Source of the DNA: Siniperca chuatsi
Lineage: Eukaryota > Chordata > Actinopteri > Centrarchiformes > Sinipercidae
DNA: 64,000 nt
Reading direction: 5' to 3'
Assembly (NCBI RefSeq): GCF_020085105.1
Contig: NC_058051.1
Span: 20,039,955 to 20,103,954, forward strand
Shown: one piece after another, positions 1-13,886 of the stretch
Layout of the letters: every line of letters begins with the position of its first letter
Position numbering within the stretch: the first letter of the stretch is position 1
Program-made: the position numbers and the translations under genes
The notes under the pieces: model-generated
What the model saw: only the letters and a program-made list of their open reading frames with translations
What the model was told of the DNA's origin: nothing
Databases searched by the model: none

Positions 1-824
1 AACAGAAAAACACCTCTTGTTTGTTTCCGCAGTATCCCCTGCTGTTTTTGTTTTGCTAATATGAATATCTGGAAAGCGATGAACTCATTGGTGAGACGTA
101 CCAAACATGGCAATGAAAACATCACCTTGTTAAATGACAATATTGTTCTCAATTAATGAATCAATTAACTTACCTAACTGTCAGGCTACTGTATATAAAT
201 CATTCATTATCAATGCTCTGCTAACCTTCCATTGTTATCTCAGTGGTCCAATAGACGTCCCCAGGTCCCCTGTCTCAAGGTTGATCTGCACAGAGGATGG
301 ACAAGAGACAGCTGCCCATCAGTCTCCTGCTACAGTGGGCCATCAGAGCACAGCCTGTGTTTGTGTCTACGTGTTTGTCATTTACAGGTTTAATTAGACA
401 GTGCTGTTAATGGAGGAGATGACTTTGGGGCCGTGGATGAATGACACTCCGTCATCTTAGGCAGCAGGGCTACAATATGTTTCACTAAGAGTTGAGGAGG
501 GGAGGGAAAGAGAGGAAACTACGATAGAGGAGTGGAGATAAAGCAGAGGGAAAGAGTGAAGGGTGAAGGTAGGGTCATATTGATATTATTTATGAATGGA
601 TGGTTCTGTGTATGTGAAAATGTGTATACGTGTGTGTGTGGGTGTTAGAGAGTTTGTGGGTGAGTGTGTGTGTGCTTGTTAATGGAGCCCCATACTGTAT
701 CTCTGTTGGTCCAGGTCACCTGCCGTTCCCTCTGTTGTGTTAAGGATTATCCCAGGAAGTGAATTGGAGCAACAGTAATTTGAAGCTTGCCTCTTACTGT
801 AAGCCCGCCCAGGAGTCTCTAACA

Positions 825-828
<4 letters not shown>

Positions 829-882
<54 letters not shown>
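829..882. repeat. (CA)n microsatellite
   Basis: Uninterrupted CA dinucleotide run of about 27 units, preceded by ACGCG. Open frames across it on both strands are low-complexity artefacts. Confidence 0.95.
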
Positions 883-888
<6 letters not shown>

Positions 889-1389
889 TGGAGAGGACAG
901 TCCCACCCCCCCACACACACAAACAAACTGATGCACACTAAATATGCATAATTCATCAAAGGGTCATAATGGTGACTGACATGTCATGTGATTTTGCTGT
1001 TAATAAATCACTGCATTACTGCTACCCAAAATTCAAAAGTTGTTAGTAGCCTGATGGTTTCCAACAATTTCAATCACAATTAACATTATGTGGTCTTGAT
1101 TTACATGTTTTGGCAAAGTTATGTTATTGTCTTGGTGGTAGCTAAAAATAATGGTGACAAAATGTGATGGATTGTCTAATTTAAGTTGCAAGTGTCTGCA
1201 AGTTGATTTTATACTGTGAAATGAATGGAAACCATTGCCCACTTGGAACAAATCTAATCTAAAAACTAAAGCTGCAGCGAGTACGACCCCTATGTGGATG
1301 TGTATGCAGTCGGGAGCTGCACATTTGTTTCAGGCCACAAAATAAGGTCAAGACTGAAACTAAATTGTGATGTTTGGAAAAAATACATG

Positions 1390-1682
1390 TCTCTGTCGAT
1401 TGACAGAAAATTTTGATAATTGAATAATTGTTTTATTCATTTTTAAGCAAAACAGCCAAACATTTGTTGGTTACAGCTTCTGAAATATGAAGATTTGATG
1501 TTTTTCTTTGTCATAAATGATAGTAAACTGAATATGTTTAGGTTTTTTAACTTAACAAAACATCTGAAGACATCACCTTCAGCTGTAGCAAATTGTACCA
1601 GACATTGTTCTCTATTTTCTGACTAATTCAGAAAATACTTGGCAGATTAATCGATAATGAAAATCATTAGTTGCAGCCCTAC
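1390..1682 (-). repeat. Short hAT-like non-autonomous repeat, copy A
   Basis: It begins near the phrase CGATTGACAGAAAATT, carries TTTTAAGCAAAA and a TTTTCTGACTAATT block, and ends with ATTAATCGATAATGAAAAT followed by TTGCAGCCCT. The same ordered blocks recur at 13,887-14,210 and 14,376-14,685. I recognise this as a very common teleost repeat whose TTGCAGCCCT end resembles hAT-type termini. No coding capacity. Class assignment is from memory of the family and is tentative. Confidence 0.65.
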
Positions 1683-2617
1683 TAAAAGCTATGTTATGCT
1701 ATGAACCATAGAATGCTAAAATGTATGTAAAGGTATACCTGATTTTTATTTAATGTTTTCAAACCAGTACTTTATTGCCTGATTTTTTTTTTACATTTTG
1801 TAACAGCCATAATCTTTTGTGATGTTGTTTTGAGTTTCACATATTCATACAGGTGCTTCCATGCTGCCGTGCAGGACAATGAAAACATGTTTTCATCAAA
1901 ACATGCAGCTCATAAACAAATTAATTTATTATTTTTTGAGAATTGAAATGCTAAATATTACTAATCCAATCCCATCAATCGTAATCTTTCTTCTATTAAT
2001 ATTGCAAACAATAAAAACAGTCTTTTGTGATCCAAGCCAGGGAATTACACAGGACACATTTATATTATCCCCTTTTGTGCACATGCATTCACACACACAG
2101 ACACTCACACACAGACTTCTGATCTTCCTTATAAGGTGAACATGGGATATCTGGTGATGTCCTGGCTCCATTTTCATTTTAATCACGGCAATGGGATCAG
2201 ACAAGCTGGTAGGGCGGGTTTGGCCTGGCTTGGTTGATTGTTCTGATTGAGTTTTCTTTGTTTGGCAGATATGTAATACAGCCTGCTTAAGAGGATTTGA
2301 TAAGGGGAAGGAGGTTATTGTGTGATTTAATCATGTTCACTGAGGTGAACCTGCACTTGTCCACTTCCTGACAGGCAGACAGAGGCCTTAGTGTCTCAGC
2401 ACAGAGATGGACATTAAAACCATACTGCTGGTATGCCACAAAGCACTGTAGTGCATAGTTTATAGGCAATGTTTGTGCCATTTTTCATATTGTTCTTGAG
2501 TAATGAGTGATGCAATAATACAATGTAATATAATACATATTTTTCCATGATTGGGGCCAATTTATTGACAGAAATATACAAAAATTGGGATTAATAATGA
2601 TATGGGTTGTCAAGGTT

Positions 2618-3040
2618 TTAAAGGATGAGGCTGGTAATATTTTTCTTACTGTTATCAAATTCCATGAAAAGGCAAAAACCAACAATGTTTTAGTCTGTCT
2701 CTCAATAGTTAATATACCTATACTTTATACTAAATAGTGCATTTGTGGGGGACTATTTTCAGATTTCGAAGTGAGTCTTTATTGTAGCAGGATGTATGTG
2801 GGATTGAGAAAATAAACTACAGTGTCCATGTTCATTGTAAATGAGGGAATGAGTTATCAACAGTGTAACTCACTGATGTGTTTTAAAAAGTTTCTGACTA
2901 TAATGTAGATCGATGGCACAGGCTTTGGCTACACGGGCAATACTTGTCAGTGAGATCAATTCATGGTTGGTTTTGCCTTTTTCATGTGATTTGTTGACAT
3001 TATGAAAAATTTTGAATTTCACCAGAGTTATCCTTTAAGG
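2618..3040. repeat. Palindromic (foldback) short repeat
   Basis: The left end reads AAGGATGAGGCTGGTAAT and the right end is its inverted counterpart, ending CCAGAGTTATCCTTTA. Internal blocks also pair: the AAATTCCATGAAAA side matches the inverse of TTTTTCATGTGATTTGTTG. The element therefore consists largely of two diverged inverted arms. A related single-arm copy occurs at 21,566-21,840, sharing AGTATTG and AGCCAAAGCCTG. Non-coding, MITE-like. Confidence 0.6.
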
Positions 3041-3762
3041 TTTTGCCCCCCACAGATGCTCAGGTTGAAGAGAAAGTGTAGGGTTTAGACGGTTGGATTT
3101 CTGTTTGGTTTGGGGGACCATTAACATTTTAATGTGAAATTGGATGTTAGCAAAGATGGATTAGTTAGAGGAAGACAGATAATAGACAGATTATGGATAA
3201 GCAAATGTCATGAGGATAAACTATGTCATGAACAATGCACAAAAGATTAAAGCAAAGCAAACAGTTACTGACATATCATAAGGACAACTAAAAATGTATA
3301 TATTTGAATGTCTACTGTGTTAACTATTTCCATTTTAAAATGGGCAACCTAAATCTTACTGTACTATGTATAACATACAGTATATTATTTTAAAAAACAT
3401 ACAATTGTTCAATTTTAGTTGTTCATTATACCTACCATACTCACATAAATAATAAATGTGGCCACCAAGGTGTAAAAGCACTGTGCTCTAAATATGTCCA
3501 TAAGGGTTTCCTGATATCTAACTGGTCTTGCCGTCTGCCACTGGGAGGATTAAGCAGGCTGAGGTGGTGGGGTGACCCCCTTCCCCTGATGTTCACTCTC
3601 CCTCTTACATTTTCACTCTCTGCTCCTCATTAACATCAGTTATAGTAATCATCAGAAGAAATAATCATCACAACTAGATGGATTAATCTGCAGTTACTTT
3701 GGTATTGCAGAGACGAAGCAAAGCAAACTTGTAATGTAATGCAATGCGTATATACTACTGTA

Positions 3763-3785
3763 TGTGTGTGTATGTGTGTGTGTGT

Positions 3786-3847
<62 letters not shown>
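3763..3847. repeat. (TG)n then (GA)30 polypurine tract
   Basis: A short TG stretch runs directly into an uninterrupted GA run from 3,788 to 3,847. The GA part is a pure purine/pyrimidine mirror repeat. Confidence 0.95.
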
Positions 3848-3850
<3 letters not shown>

Positions 3851-4905
3851 GCCTAGCATTAGCTTTGCTCAGTTTGTGGGTTTTCCTCCATCAGCAACAG
3901 TATTATTTACATGAGTCCCAGCGGGGTGCCTGCTCCTGGACACTTCAGCTCGTTGATATTTTGACATGACAGTTTAATCTAGATTGAGAGAAACAAGACA
4001 CCAACATGCAACAATTCCTACTTCTGTTTCTAAACTATATAGGAAATATCATAAAAGCATCTTTTTACAGTTTGACACTAACAGTTACATGATTTTGAGA
4101 GGGTGGGTTTGAAATTCCTGTATCTAAGCATTACAGTATTGATATAATTTTTTACAGTTTACACTTAATGAATTAATCCTCTTATGGCCCCCCTATTTCT
4201 CTAAAAAACAGGACAGGGTCATCTCGTGTGTGTGTATGTGTGTGTGTGTGCCTGTATGTACTGAATATCATGTGAAAATCTACTGTATGTCCATGCATGT
4301 CTTTAATATGCCCTAACGCGGTACCCCGCCCAAACACACTGCAACTCCGTGACCTCAACAAATGTTCCCTTCAGCCCCTCCCTCCACCTCCTCCTGCGCA
4401 AACACTCAGCCAGGCCCATCGGAGTGGCATCTTTAAACTTTGATCTTGTTTCTCATTTATTTACTAAAATCTCCTTTTTCTGCAATATTGTCAACGTAGT
4501 CGATGCATTATCCTATATTTGGTTTTTCCTTTATTTGCTGTCAGACAACCACTCTTAGCTTAGTTGTTGCTGTAAAAAATACACACAGGAATGATTACTT
4601 CAGTTGTTGCATATCTGCTAAACTATTTCATTAAAAAATTCCTCTAAAATATTTCCACCTTCATGGCATTTTGGGGCCTACCAACTGCGCAGAGGTTTTG
4701 TGGCTGACTTGCTGGCTGGTTGAGTGTGACTGGTTGGCTTAGCGTCAGCTGTTGGCCCAGCCAGGCTCAACTCAGATTGCTCCAGATTAGGAGATGGGGC
4801 ACTCTGAGAGCAACTATGATCCATATTAAAGCTGCATAAAATGGAAATTGCAAAGATTTAGAGGCGGATCATAGGCCACAGAGAATTTAATCACAACCTG
4901 GCAGT

Positions 4906-4910
<5 letters not shown>

Positions 4911-4972
<62 letters not shown>
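4911..4972. repeat. (TG)n microsatellite
   Basis: About 31 uninterrupted TG units. Confidence 0.95.
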
Positions 4973-4976
<4 letters not shown>

Positions 4977-5624
4977 CAACTCTGCATAATACAGAGCGCA
5001 TAGTGACATGAGGATTATCGATGTAGGCTGTATTTACTTATCAACCCAGTGTTCAGAGATGTATCACAAATATTTTATCAGTGCTACAGTTCCTCTCTGT
5101 CATGGCTACCCAAGAGAATGATGATGCATGAAAACTGTGGGGTTTTTTTTCATGTTTTAAACTTTGGAGACAAATGTGATGTGTTCCCAGAAAAAAAAAC
5201 CTAACGGACATGCATTTGTTCTGTGTTGGTGTGGGAGTGGGCGAGAGTGTGTGTGTGTTTATGTGTGAACACAGCCGGGGATGATACTGTTCCAGTGTCC
5301 TCAACACTTGTAATCCCCCTAAAGCTTTAAATACTGTTACTGTGTATTCAAAGGGTAGTCTAGTAATAGATAGCTGTACAGAGGTTCTACATTTTTGGTT
5401 GTAACATTTAAACTGCATCTTCTATAACATCATAAAAATCTGGCCTGCCTATCCCTTCAAAACTATTCATTAGATTTTACATAACTCTAACAGTAACTTT
5501 TTAATTTCACACTGAATTCCTGATAATTATTCAGTATTTAAGACTCAACCTTGGCATATAGGTATGATGAACATTTTAAATGACAAAGAATAAACATGTG
5601 AACAAGTGCTCAATGCATTTGAAT

Positions 5625-6115
5625 TGGTGGAAAGTGATACTCTTACTCAATTACATTTTAAGGATACTTGTACTTGATTGAGCATTTTCATTATACGCTC
5701 ATTTACACCTCTACCTCACTACATATAAAAAGAATATTGTACTTTTCTGCACTACATCCATTTGACCGCTGTATTTACTTTGCAGATTCATACAAACATA
5801 CAAAACATGAAATCAGTTAATTAATATGATTGCTGTAGATGAAACTACCCAACAGCACAAAAAAGTTAGAATTGGCTCCACCTCGACCAGCTACAACATA
5901 ATAATTTTCTTTAGACATTAATGCATAAATAATTACAATCCACTTATATAATGACTAATACTTACAGTAAGTCCATTTTACTGATAATCTTTTCTGTGCT
6001 TTCACTTAAGTGAAAAAATAACAATGCCCTTTTACTTGTAATGGAGTATTTTTACATGGTGGTTTTGCTACTTTTACTCAAGTAAAAGATCTGAATACTT
6101 CCTCCACCACTGTGC
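5625..6115 (+). repeat. Teleost 'AAGTA' type interspersed repeat, copy 1
   Basis: It starts with GGTGGAAAGTGATACTC, contains CTCCACCTCGACCAGCTAC in the middle and ends with TACTTTTACTCAAGTAAAAG and TTCCTCCACCACTG. The same order of blocks appears at 28.3-29.8 kb and 32.9-33.6 kb. I recognise it as an abundant fish repeat; it has no reading frame. Confidence 0.7.
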
Positions 6116-6540
6116 ACAGGTAGCATGTTGCTAACACAAATCAAAGGATGTATAACATGTTTTTAAAGAAGTATGTATAGTTTTAATTATCAACTTCCTT
6201 TACAGTATTGGTAATAATTTCTATTTCTTTACAGTGTGTTTGGAACGTGTGTGTGTGTTTGCAGCCAAAGGCTACATGTGTATGTGAAACCTGACAGAAT
6301 GACTTGTGCCCTATTTGTGCTCACCTGTATCTGTGTCTCTGCTACATCTAAACACATATGATGTTGCCCACAAGAATATCATTTCTTTCCCTCTTTTTCT
6401 GTCACTTTCATTGTTTCTTTCTCTGGTTTTGTGCAGGTTTTTCTTGCATGTCTCTCATCTGTTAGCTGCTTCCTCTTCTCTTTTTTCCTCCCTCCCTTTT
6501 CTTCCATTCCATATTTCCAAATCCCTCTCCAAGAGCACAT

Positions 6541-6544
<4 letters not shown>

Positions 6545-6600
<56 letters not shown>
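6545..6600. repeat. (TG)n microsatellite
   Basis: About 28 TG units after a pyrimidine-rich (TTTCC-type) stretch. The open frames on both strands here are translations of the repeat. Confidence 0.95.
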
Positions 6601-6602
<2 letters not shown>

Positions 6603-7681
6603 TGCATGATCGTCATAAACACAAATGTGGACACACACACATGCACAGAACGCAGACTTAGATCGAGCAGATGGTGACCGTATTCATTTTTTCCCCGACT
6701 AACATTAACCATTCATTATAGACAGCAGACTAAGCCAATCCCACATCCTCCCCATGCAACACATACACACACATCCACACACGCACATATGATGTCCAAC
6801 AATTTTTCCATTAGCCCAGTGATGGTCCCAAAATCTTGCGTGCCCCTCAGTCAGTGTTGATACTCTCTCCTTCCAGACGGTCCCAGCTCTGCTCTGACTC
6901 AATCTGTTGACATTTCTGATTCCGTCCCCATGACTCAAATTTCTCCGCCTTCACTTCAGCAACCCACAACAGGAATGAGGCGCATCTGACGATTCCCTCT
7001 GCCTCCCCTTCCATCCAATCCCACTATTTTTTTTTGTCTTTGTTCCTTCCACTTTCACTGTCTGGCTTCTTCTGGCAACTTCCCCATAAGTGAGAAACAC
7101 AATCACTCTGTTTTATTCCTTTGTTTCTCTTTCCCACTGTGTCTCATTTACCTCCTCTCTTCATTGAGGTTTCTCTATCTCTCTGTAATCAAATGAAAAA
7201 ACAACGAAATCAGGTTTAATCTCTGGCTTGAAGAAAAGATGAACATTAATCCACATCTGTCCATGCAAATGTTTACCGCTCATATTTCAGACCTCATTAG
7301 GCCCCTGCTGTTAAGCTGCATGCTCACTGTTGTGTACATGCATGCTGCAAGAAAAACAGAGAAAGACATAAGCAGAGACTAATGTGTGTGTAAAAATGTG
7401 TTTTTGAGTGAAAGTTTGTGTGCTTGCAGACATGCACGTTCACCTCCTTGCATGCCTCCCCCTGCAGTGAAAGCCATCTGAGGAGGTTTTGGCCCTCTGC
7501 CTCTCTGTGTGGTCTGAAGGGTGCAGAGGCAGAGAACTCTCACACACTTAAACTAATTAGAGTTTTAGATGCAGTCAGAGAGCAGTGTGAGTTAGTGTTC
7601 CTCAGCCACCCGCTGGACATCAATCGCCTGAAGGCCTGAAGGCTTTACTCAGGCTTTGCTAAATTGCACCCATCGCTGCCC

Positions 7682-7684
<3 letters not shown>

Positions 7685-7721
<37 letters not shown>

Positions 7722-7724
7722 CTT
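7685..7724. repeat. (CA)n microsatellite
   Basis: CA run interrupted once by a G near 7,714. Confidence 0.9.
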
Positions 7725-9071
7725 TAACAGACCCTCATGCACAGACACAGTCGAAGTATCCTGAGGAGTCTGAGCCTATGTGCTACATACAGTATATCAG
7801 AGGTGTGTCAGTGTGCATTTGACTGTGTCCTTATCTAAATTGTTTGCAAAGTACAACCCCTCCCCCAAAATACTGTAAAGACAAAACGCATTAACACCAC
7901 TCCTGTAGCAGCTCTTCTGTCAGTCACCCCGGTGCCCTGAAACTGTCCTAAATGACTTAATCTACAGGGCGACAGCACTCCAGAGAGGCTGGTGAGTGAG
8001 GAAGGTCTCTGTGTGCTGTAAGGGGATTGCTGTAATTACTGGGATCTGTGCACTGTATTTATCTTTTCAAGGGACTGGTGATCCTGCCATAAAAAGCCCA
8101 ACATTTGGCAGTTAACTAATGCACACCATTAGATTGATTGTGCTGGATTTGTGTTTGTGTGTGTATGTGTGTGTCCCATATTTCCCTACTGCTGTCATGC
8201 TCTGTGATGTGTGTTTAATAATGCTTGGTTGTTCTCTGTAATCCTGATTAAATGGGGGTTAATGTGTGTCTGTTATACTTTTTCACAGACTCACCAACCG
8301 TGACCTTCTACGACTAAAGGGTTTGCATAAATGAACTGGCTTATGAGACATGATTAGACAGAGGGAGATACAGCGAGACAAGGCAGACAAACGAGGTTCA
8401 GGTGCATCAATGGGTCTGTCTGTATTTGCTGTCTTGATGTCTCATTACATGGGAACAAGAAGAGACAGAACGACTGACATTTTGTTGCAAAATAAATAAA
8501 AAACATTGTCTGATATGCTCTTTTCTTAAACATAAACCTCAGCAGCTTTCAAAATCTGACATTATGAGTACAATAAAAGGGAGAAAATAATGAAAGAAAA
8601 TGAAATTATCACTCTTCTTGGATGTGGCAGAGAAACAAACAGATTGACCACGCTCTTCTTTCCAAAATCCTCCCCCGTGCAGGCAACATGTTCCTCACGT
8701 CCATCTTGGCTGTTTTTTTCAGATATTTGGTGTCAGTGTGTGTGTCTGTGTGTGCGTACGTGTAAATGTGTGCATGGGTTTGTGTGTGCGGGTTGTGAAG
8801 ACGGAGGCTGCACCAGGCTGTCCAGCCTACACACAAACCGTCCCGTCGTTAAATCACCTTACTGTTCTATCCACCATACACTGCCCTGAGCATGTTTTTC
8901 ATTTGATGTGTGTTTTGCTTGAAATGCAAAGACACATGGGGAGAGGAGAGTGAAAATAAAAATGCAGGGGTATCAAGAGAGCATCAACACATGTCAAAGT
9001 AACTTTGGACTGTGTTCTCTTTACGTTAATAAAACTAACTTTTGCCATCTTTGTCACTTCAAACTCTCTTG

Positions 9072-9120
<49 letters not shown>
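9072..9120. repeat. (CA)n microsatellite
   Basis: CACGCGCG lead followed by an uninterrupted CA run ending before TCTCTCGC. Confidence 0.95.
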
Positions 9121-9123
<3 letters not shown>

Positions 9124-10600
9124 CTCGCTTTCTTTTAATCTCTCTACTCTGTCCCCTTTCTCCCACTTGTTCCTTATTAATTTTTATGTTTCTGACCTCA
9201 GAAACGGGCATGAGTACACAGATATATTACAGTAATTATCTAATTTTACAGTGCCATTAAATGTCACAGAAATCCAGAGTTATGACATTAATACAATAAA
9301 GAGGGTTTGGGCTAGAGGGATGATAACTTAATACTAGACCAGTCTGTAACAAACTGTCTACTATGGATATTTGGCAGTTTTTTTAATCAACATAGTCAGT
9401 GTCATAGTTTCATTTGACACTGCACGCATGATAAAATATATCTATTAATATAAGGTGAAAATGTCAGATACAGACTAGAATGTGTTGAAAGTTTCAACAG
9501 TCAATTGTAAAGTTTGTTAAATTGCATGTGTGCTATTTAAACCTGTTTTTATATTTAGCGGAATATTCCTGAGCACAATCTGAGCAAAAAACATACATTT
9601 CACATCTTAATTTCTGTATTCAGAACTATGTTTTCCACCAGAATTCACATTTACAACATATTATATTTAGATTCTCCTCATTTTCCCGGATCCTGGCCGG
9701 CAATAGCGTTATTTACTGTGGCTCTGACTGAGGCACATTTGGGAGCAGTTCAAATTCAAAGCTGTGCCAATCTACTTGTTCCTTTTTTTGTCTTTTTTTT
9801 CACCCCCCTCCATCGCCCTCTATTTCTCTCACTCACTCTCCACTCTTTTCTATGTACCTATGTCCCAGTAGATGGAGATGTGAAATATTTAAACACACTT
9901 TGTTGTTTCGGGACAATGCACTTCAGCAGATGGGCCATCGCCGCACAGACCCCAATGTATGCAAATCTCCATACAAAGCAGCCCAGGATGTTTTCAATAT
10001 AACACAAGTGCCTCAGGCCCTGTTTTAATCCCTCTTTACCCGCAGCCAATGCACTGTTTCATCCAGTCAAACGCCTTAAGCGCTATGTCAACTTGGACAT
10101 CTGGCCACATAACTGAACCCCAAAAAAAGTGTGCATGTGTGTTTGGAAGGGAGTGTGTTTATGGAGGGTTAGAAGGAGAGAAAAAGGTGATATAGTGCAT
10201 GCTGTTGGGACTGATATATCTAGAGATAAAATTATCAGTGGCATCATTAGTAGAGTACATCAAAGGACCAGGCAGTGTAGTTTCTGAGGTGGATTCTTCG
10301 CCCTCCACACCGGGGGAAACAGGTGCCAGTGTTGCTTTCTTCATTGTCTCTTAACTTGTTTTGCTGTTTTCTCACTTGTTTTTCTCACCCCCACCCTCTA
10401 GGAATAAGCAACCACAAGTACACACACAAGCACACGTGCATATGCGTGCACAGATGCGCCAAAACACACACATTCGCATGCTGCCTGCAGACTTTCTGGT
10501 CAGAACACTGATTTCTGTCGTTGTGACATCTGAAGGGTGCTACAGCACAGCCAGACACCTGGATACACATGGCATCCTTCACTACTGTGTGTCAAAGTCC

Positions 10601-10627
10601 GTGTGTGTGTGTGTGTGTGTGTGTGTG
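10601..10627. repeat. (TG)n microsatellite
   Basis: About 13 GT units. Confidence 0.9.
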
Positions 10628-11721
10628 AGGGTTTGTGTGCACGCTAGGTGTGCGTTAGTTGTGGGGGAAGGTGACATAGAACGCAGTATCTCCTGAGGGT
10701 AGCTCATCAGCTTTTCCTGGACGGACCACAAGTTCAGATGCTTGTGGCAATGTTGCATGTCCTCACTGACCTACATGATACAGAATACATGTACATGTGT
10801 ATGCTACATACTTCCATGCAATCCTACATGTGTATTCTGCAAAATTCATGCATTCACCTGGGAGAATGAAGTCATGTCTGATCATGCAAATCCTTGTCAA
10901 CGTATATGAGGATTGCACAGTTTATTAGGTTCAATTTCTAATTAGACATTACCTGAACTTTCAGGGAATTAAAGTTGTCAAGGAAAATGAAATGCGCAAA
11001 AGACAGCAGTTTATAATGTTTTGGACCTACTAATGTTACTAAAACCAAGAAGAAATACACTGTATATATATCGCATGAAGGGGTATTCTAAAACTATCTT
11101 TCTCCTTTGTGTTTTCAATGATCCCTGGTTTATTTGCATGAATAATTTACATTTACAACAACTGTACATAATCACAAAAAATGTTTTTTATTATTAACGT
11201 TGCATGTAAAAATAAATGTTTGCAATATATGTTTACGCTATTGATCATCTTTATATAATATCTAAAACAGGTTAGAAACAGGCTTTTATAAATAGACCTT
11301 GAACTGTATTTGCACACATAGCACCTTAAACTGCTTAGAACATTATTTAATTGCCTTTTGTTTTCTTGAGTAAGAGGCATTGACTTCTAATTTATCTTGT
11401 AACTGATGTATGTGGAAGACATTAAATACCTGCACTTTCTTATTTACAGATCAATAAAACAATCTGGATGAAAATATAGCATGATCCAGTGCTTAAATGA
11501 GGAGGAATATTGATGGAAAAACACGGTCTTAAGAATATTCCACTTGGATATTCAATATATTTGCTGATTTTCATCAAATTGTAAAAATCTGTTCAGGTTA
11601 TGAGTAGCCACAATATATCGGAGCTCTGTAAGCATATTCCTTTTGCCCTGTGTTTGTAGCTGGCATAAGAGAGAGACTGCCTGCAGCTTGTGTGATGGTC
11701 TGTGGATATGTGTGGATGTGG

Positions 11722-11723
<2 letters not shown>

Positions 11724-11781
<58 letters not shown>

Positions 11782-11787
11782 ATTTTG

Positions 11788-11828
<41 letters not shown>

Positions 11829-11955
11829 GGGGGGGGGCTTGTGTGTGCATGTGTACTTAAACCTCAGGCCATGAAACTGTGTGTGTCTGTATGTGTGCCT
11901 CATTATGTGTATGTGTGTGTATGTATCAGTGTGTGTGTGTGTGTGTGTGTGTGTG
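11724..11955. repeat. Compound (TG)n microsatellite
   Basis: Pure TG runs at 11,724-11,780, 11,789-11,827 and 11,931-11,955 are separated by short imperfect spacers, including a run of nine or ten G at about 11,828-11,837. The long open frames on both strands, rich in Cys-Val or His-Thr, are artefacts of this repeat. Confidence 0.95.
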
Positions 11956-13886
11956 CAGGGGAGGAAAGAGTGTAGGTGAGTGCAGAAGACAAACCTGTCA
12001 GTTTCACAGCTGGTTTCTCTGGCTGCAGGGCTCAGGCCGGAGCAGGGTGACACTCAGCATCACAGCACCACAGCACAGGGCCTGGGGTAAACACACCATC
12101 ATATACTGTAGGCAGATGTACACACACACACACACACCTTGGTAGGTTGCCCTCGCCCGTAAGACCAAGAGACCAGTGAAACACACCACCTGGGTAAGTC
12201 ATCATATCTTGTCAAAGATTTTTTTTTTTTTTTTGGCTCGATGGAGGTGTGAACAACATCACAGACCAGATTGCCTGGCAATGGACTGACCATCATGTTG
12301 TATGGGGAGAAAAGTATAATGTAAGATGAGAATATCTGAATATCTTTCTTTTTATTAGCTCTGTTGAAGGACGGAGTTGGCTTGTCTCCCTGCATCATGA
12401 GCCACAGTTGCTTGATTGGGACTATCATGGCTGCTCTTGACACATTAGTGATGATAGAAGGTGATGTGGACTATTAGCTGGATTGTCCCTTCCTGCATCA
12501 AGAGGAGACGGTGTTCCCATGCTTTGGTCTCATTTCGGGACTCACTTCATAGTGTGTTCCCGAGCGAAGTGGACTCTGTGGGGAAAAGAGCCTCAGGCAG
12601 TGTCCCCCCCCCCTCTCCAAACCAAAGCATCCCCCCACATCCTCCACCATCCCAACACATTTCCATCTCCACAAAGATGGAAGTGATGGCAATTTCTTCA
12701 GGGTATTTAGAGGATGTTGGCCCTTTTTTTCATGACCAGTACAGTTTGCAAGCAAAAAGCACATAAAGGTAAGACAAAAAACAGTTTTAGCACTGAGGTT
12801 AAGAGACATATTTACCCATAGTGTGCAATGTTAAAGTGATAATTATGATTCTGAGAGCAACACAACACAGGTATGTTCAGAAAAATAAACAGCCACATTG
12901 TGAATTCTGTTGACATTTTGGGTAGAAAGACCCTAAGTGGAGTCAATTATAAAAATAAAGGAAAACATGTTGACAGGAGCAATGAAACTGTGTTTTGACT
13001 GCTGCTGTCAAGGGAGGTTCCCCTGTCTAAAGTTTACACAGCAAATGATTATGCCTCAGTGATTCTGCCCTGGATATGTGTGTCGGTGTGTGTGTGTGTT
13101 TGTGTCTCTGTGTGTTTGAATGTGTGCACTCAGCGATCAACTTCTGCTAAATACTAATTACTGAATACTTAGTACGGATGCCCTTTCTATTGGGTCCCTT
13201 TAGTATAAACATTCATTATGGCTCTTTTTCTCCTTTGTAGCCCCATCATCATTATTCCATCGCATCCCCGGAGGAGCGAGACAGAGCCGAGGCCGGGGCC
13301 GGACCAGGCTGGGGGAGAAAACACTGTAGAACCAGAGCGCCAGGACCTGGGAATGCACACAAGTGATATTTGTGCACGGAGATCAAAAAGCGTTTACCTT
13401 TAGATGTTTCCATGATATGAATATTCAACATCCTTATTGAAATCTAATTTGGGTCTCCTTGTCTCAGGGGTCTTTTCATCAGTGCCTGTTGCCTGAGGCC
13501 AATGCTGATTGACAGCCAAACTTTAGTAAAGAGCAAGCAGGAAAAAAGGGGAGATCTGGTGGTGTTGGAGATGTGAGCGAGTGAAGCTGGGGAGAGCTGG
13601 AGCAGATGAGTGGAGGGGTACTGTGGGGGTGGGAGTGGGGGGCCCGATGGGGGTGGGGTATTTAACCTCCTCACGTGCATGCACAAACAGAATGCTGCAG
13701 ATTATTAAGAACTATGAGTGAATATAATAAACAAATCAGACCTATTTAACATTTCATCATTTTCTCCTGTGTAAAACCCATTTATCTCCCTCTAACCTTG
13801 TTGGTTAACATACAGTTATTGCTTTGTTTGCAAAGAAGGATAATTTAATATTTCTCATTTGCAAAAATGAGGAAAGATCTGCATAG

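Noticed and set aside
11593-12145. Several long open frames on both strands (up to 151 codons)
   Set aside because: They are translations of TG/CA repeats (His-Thr or Cys-Val runs) with no splice or homology support.
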